Shown piece after piece: positions 61,259 to 64,000 of a DNA stretch of 64,000 nucleotides (the first letter of the stretch is position 1; every line of letters begins with the position of its first letter). A program made the position numbers and the translations under genes. The notes under the pieces are model-generated. The model did no database searches and was not told the DNA's origin. It worked only from the letters and a program-made list of their open reading frames with translations. The DNA lies in NCBI GenBank assembly GCA_030620095.1, contig JAUTXW010005180.1, positions 1 to 64,000 of the forward strand. Reading direction: 5' to 3'. Source of the stretch: Kuschelorhynchus macadamiae. Taxonomy: Eukaryota > Arthropoda > Insecta > Coleoptera > Curculionidae.

Positions 61259-62074
61259 AGTCACTAAACTAAACTAATTTTACAATCGAACACTTTAAAA
61301 GAGTTAAATTTATATAAGTTAAATAAAGTTCTTTAACTAAAATAAACATTAAAAAACTCCTTGTTCTAAATGTAAACAAATTTACTTTGAACGACGGTTG
61401 CAGTTGCACAGATTTCTAGTGATTTGATTGGCTCGTTGGATATAGGCCTATTTGACACGTTTATGCTTGTAAATATGGAACCCTTTGCCGCGAAACCAGA
61501 TATTTCATTGTATTTTTCTACTGGATTATAAAAATAATCAGTATATTCGTCGAGTGACACAGATTTTAAAACAGCCGAGTCACTTTTCACCAAAAATGGA
61601 TATAAGGTGACATAAGTTACCGAGTCATTTCATAAGTTACCGGTGTTTCACCAGCACTACATAAAACATTCGTATTATTGAACTTCTTACAATAAAAGTA
61701 AAAAAAAGCTACGAAACTGTCTATAGATCTGACGTCAAACTTGGAACGAAATAGATTTATGTTGCTATATTTGTTTATTTGTTAATGTTCGTCAAATACA
61801 ACTTTTGTTTTAGACCGTCTTAAGACAGCCGTATGAACGGGAAATCCTAATAAAAAAGTATGAAGTATGGCAATTTATGGTTGTTCAGTTTTTTTTAGTT
61901 AAAAAAGGCAAGAAATAAAGAAGAGATTTTATGTTTAATTATTGTTTGTAGCAGATTCATACAAAACCAGTGAAATTTCATTACCTTAAAAGAAAAAGGT
62001 CGAGCTAATCAAAACGCAATCATATTTTTATAACATAACTAAATACAAAATTACAAGTTTTGTTAAAAAAATAA
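61259..62074. other. Spacer upstream of the DUF7869 remnant
   Basis: A 75-codon minus-strand frame (61366-61593) has no recognisable motif and is not called. CATAAGTTACCG repeats in tandem near 61612-61642. Otherwise nothing. Confidence 0.35.
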
Positions 62075-62077
62075 AGT

Positions 62078-62150
62078 CACCGACTGAACAGAGTTCGAAA
62101 ACATATCCATTACAATGAATTTGTAGAACCTTACCATTGAGCTACGGGGC
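62078..62150 (-). other. tRNA-like sequence (degenerate, possibly SINE head)
   Basis: The minus strand starts GCCCCGTAGCTCAATGGTAA, with an A-box-like TAGCTCAATGGTA (62144-62132) and a B-box-like TTCGAACTC (62099-62091) at tRNA-like spacing. The 3' side (GTTCAGTCGGTGAC) does not pair well with the 5' GCCCCGT, so it is not a working tRNA. A tRNA-derived SINE or tRNA pseudogene is more likely. It lies ~250 bp upstream of nudC. Confidence 0.35.
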
Positions 62151-62405
62151 TCACACCAAACTATTGGTGCCTGAAGAAAACGTCACGTTGTATAAAACTA
62201 AGTCAATGTACTAGAAATTGGAATTTCACTCGTCTGGCTCGGCAGCTCAGTCCAATATCTTTGTAATGAGATGTGGGCCTAGGGCCATAGGTAGAATAAA
62301 GAAGACGGAAACAATTTTGAATTTTCTTTTTGGTTTTGTACTGTTTTGTCAATAGAAAGCAGTTTTTAAACGTTTTGATACTATTAAATATATATCGCGA
62401 ACATA

Positions 62406-63059
62406 ATGAGTGGAGACGGCAATAAAACCGAACAATTTGATTCCCTTTTTCTTGCTATTGCACAACACCACCCGGAAGGGGCACATCAGGTACTATTTTT
62501 TGACATAACCTCTATTAAAATTTTTCAATCCACTACTAAATGAGGGATTCATTTCAGCTCCTGGATACTTTTGTCAGCTTTCTTGGTAGAAAAACGGATT
62601 TCTTTACTGGCGGTAATGAAGGCGACTGGGAAAAGGTACAATTTTTTATTTTAAGTAGGTACATGTATAACTCTAATGTTTGTTTTGTAGCTTGTAATGA
62701 ACACCTTTAAAAAACATGAAAAAATAAGTCGCGCTAATCATGAAGATGAATTAAAAGCTAAGAAAGAAAAAGAAGCTGCTAAAAAAGCTAGAAAACTAGA
62801 GGAGCAGTCAGTAAAGCCTGCAGAAATTACAGAACTAACTGATGAGGAAGCAGACAAATTGCAGAAAGAATTAGATGGAAAACACAATCAAAATATTGCT
62901 TCCTCTAGTAAGGAATCAGCTTTTGATCCATCAGAAAGCACATCAGAAAAAATTGAAGATGATGAAGATGAATCAGAGAAAGGAAAGCTCAAACCAAACC
63001 AGGGCAGTGGTTGTGATTTGGAAAAATACAAGTGGACACAAACATTACAGGATATCGAG
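62406..63059 (+). CDS. nudC: NudC nuclear migration protein, N-terminal exons (partial)
   Basis: NudC is a co-chaperone that works with the dynein/LIS1 machinery and Hsp90. Exons 62406-62489, 62558-62635 and 62691-63059 join in phase (CATCAG|GTACT; TTTCAG|CTC; GAAAAG|GTACA; TTGTAG|CTT; ATCGAG|GTAAGT). The protein begins MSGDGNKTEQFDSLFLAIAQ, then HHPEGAHQ, LLDTFVSFLGRKTDFFTGG, and DWEKLVMNTFKKHEK. This is the NudC N-terminal domain. A long charged coiled-coil (KAKKEKEAAKKARKLEEQ) and an acidic linker follow. The last visible residues, YKWTQTLQDIE, begin the CS (p23-like) domain, whose remainder lies beyond the window. Nothing looks damaged. Confidence 0.95.
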
Positions 63060-64000
63060 GTAAGTCTTGTTTTAGTTTTGTGTGATTTGTATTGTCCTGA
63101 GAAATATTAAACATAGAAAATGTTGCACTATAATATATAACTATCCAATGCACATATTGGGTCAAGTGAGCTTTTCTTATCTTTTTGAATTAAGAAGTTG
63201 TTACTTACATTTTCATTCCTCTGATAAAGGGCACAAGGGACACATGCGCCTCTGATGGTGGGCAAAACAAAGGGTTATATTTTTTAGCTTTGCATTTCAA
63301 TGTCATATTTCTTATTTTAATCTCTTGTGAAAACCGCTACTGCAAAAGGAACAACCGTAAACATGTGACTTCAGTTTTTATCAGTACAGTAAAAAACTAG
63401 TTGAAAGACAAGTACAGCTAGCATCAAAAATAAACAAAAACCAAACAAAAACCACTAACTGGGACAGGACAGCTGACATTTCTTTGTTTGGGTGAACATC
63501 CATTAGATTGTCCAACACCTTAATCCAACGCGACAGAATAAGCCACCTATGCATATAACTCCCAGCCTGAGTATGTAAATAATTGAAAAAAAGATTGATT
63601 GATTGAATATAAAGAAAGATGATCAAACAGCTAATATAAAACAAATCTCTTGGGAAAACTGCTAGTGCAAATTTGGCATATAGATTGAATTAGCTGTTTT
63701 TCCAAGAGATTTGTTTTTTTCATCTTTATTATATTAGCTAGTGATGCTTTGAGATGAGAAGAGATAAGAGGGGGTATCCTCTTGTCTTGTCTCTTGACAT
63801 AAGAGAAACATCCTCCTGTTTTTTTCCAGAATGCCATTCTCTTACTCGAAAGAGACTCGTCTCTTCTCGTTTTTCTCGTAATATAAAAATCTGAAACACT
63901 ATTCCTAATTTGTTAGCAGACTATATAATATTAACATTAAAAGCTTGATATTAAATTATGTAATAATTTGATATTATCTAAAATCTAAAAAATAGAAGAA
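63060..64000 (+). other. nudC intron, cut by the window end
   Basis: It holds a fold-back (63615-63740) and a GAGA/TCTC-rich stretch (63745-63875) with AGAGATAAGAG and GACTCGTCTCTTCTCG blocks. No exon is seen. Confidence 0.45.
63615..63740. repeat. Fold-back repeat in nudC intron
   Basis: AAACAAATCTCTTGGGAAAA (63639-63658) pairs with TTTTTCCAAGAGATTTGTTT (63696-63715). AGATGATC and CATCT blocks lie further out. Probably a small MITE. Confidence 0.65.

Noticed and set aside
61366..61593. 75-codon minus-strand frame upstream of the DUF7869 remnant
   Set aside because: Could be the 5' part of that element, but no motif or splice link supports it.

Overview
This window is AT-rich nuclear DNA from an animal, almost certainly an insect. 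A beetle is a guess from the repeat style, and nothing in the window proves it. Genes are split by GT-AG introns. The conserved proteins are metazoan: PI4-kinase alpha, glyoxalase I, Pol II subunit RPB6 and NudC. Introns and spacers are packed with Tc1/mariner, pogo, non-LTR and other mobile elements, fold-back repeats and long (TA)n tracts.

Layout. 1-5.9 kb: no host gene seen; a fold-back repeat, then a Tc1/mariner-type element (3330-5686) with ~460-bp inverted repeats and an open transposase frame. 5.9-17.2 kb: a probable small unrecognised gene on the minus strand; its introns hold a (TA)n tract, an 869-bp tandem duplication and a broken LINE. 19.96-33.78 kb: the last ten exons of PI4KA on the plus strand, with LINE, Tigger and other remnants in the introns. 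35.1-46.3 kb: Glo1 on the minus strand (four exons, convergent with PI4KA), with repeat-filled introns. 47.1-47.6 kb: RPB6 on the minus strand (two exons). 48.33-58.48 kb: a 10.16-kb DNA transposon. 58.7-61.3 kb: a second, broken mobile-element gene of DUF7869 type. 62.4 kb to the end: the first three exons of nudC on the plus strand.

The main discovery candidate is the 10.16-kb element. It has matching inverted termini and AT target duplications. It carries two genes facing each other: a SWIM-zinc-finger/YqaJ-nuclease/PHD-finger protein, and a THAP plus DDE_Tnp_4 transposase. It fits the ISL2EU branch of the PIF/Harbinger-related elements. A ~30-bp CTGTCAAA...TATGGCCG...CTTAGGACA block lies upstream of both genes in the same orientation relative to each, which suggests common control. 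The copy is slightly damaged: one in-frame stop and one frame change in the nuclease gene, and one missing base in the THAP exon.

Other points: only the C-terminal third of PI4KA is visible although 20 kb of upstream sequence is present. A family of ~125-bp units containing the GGCGGCCTAATAAAATG core is scattered through the PI4KA and Glo1 introns. All calls come from reading the sequence by eye; no searches were run.
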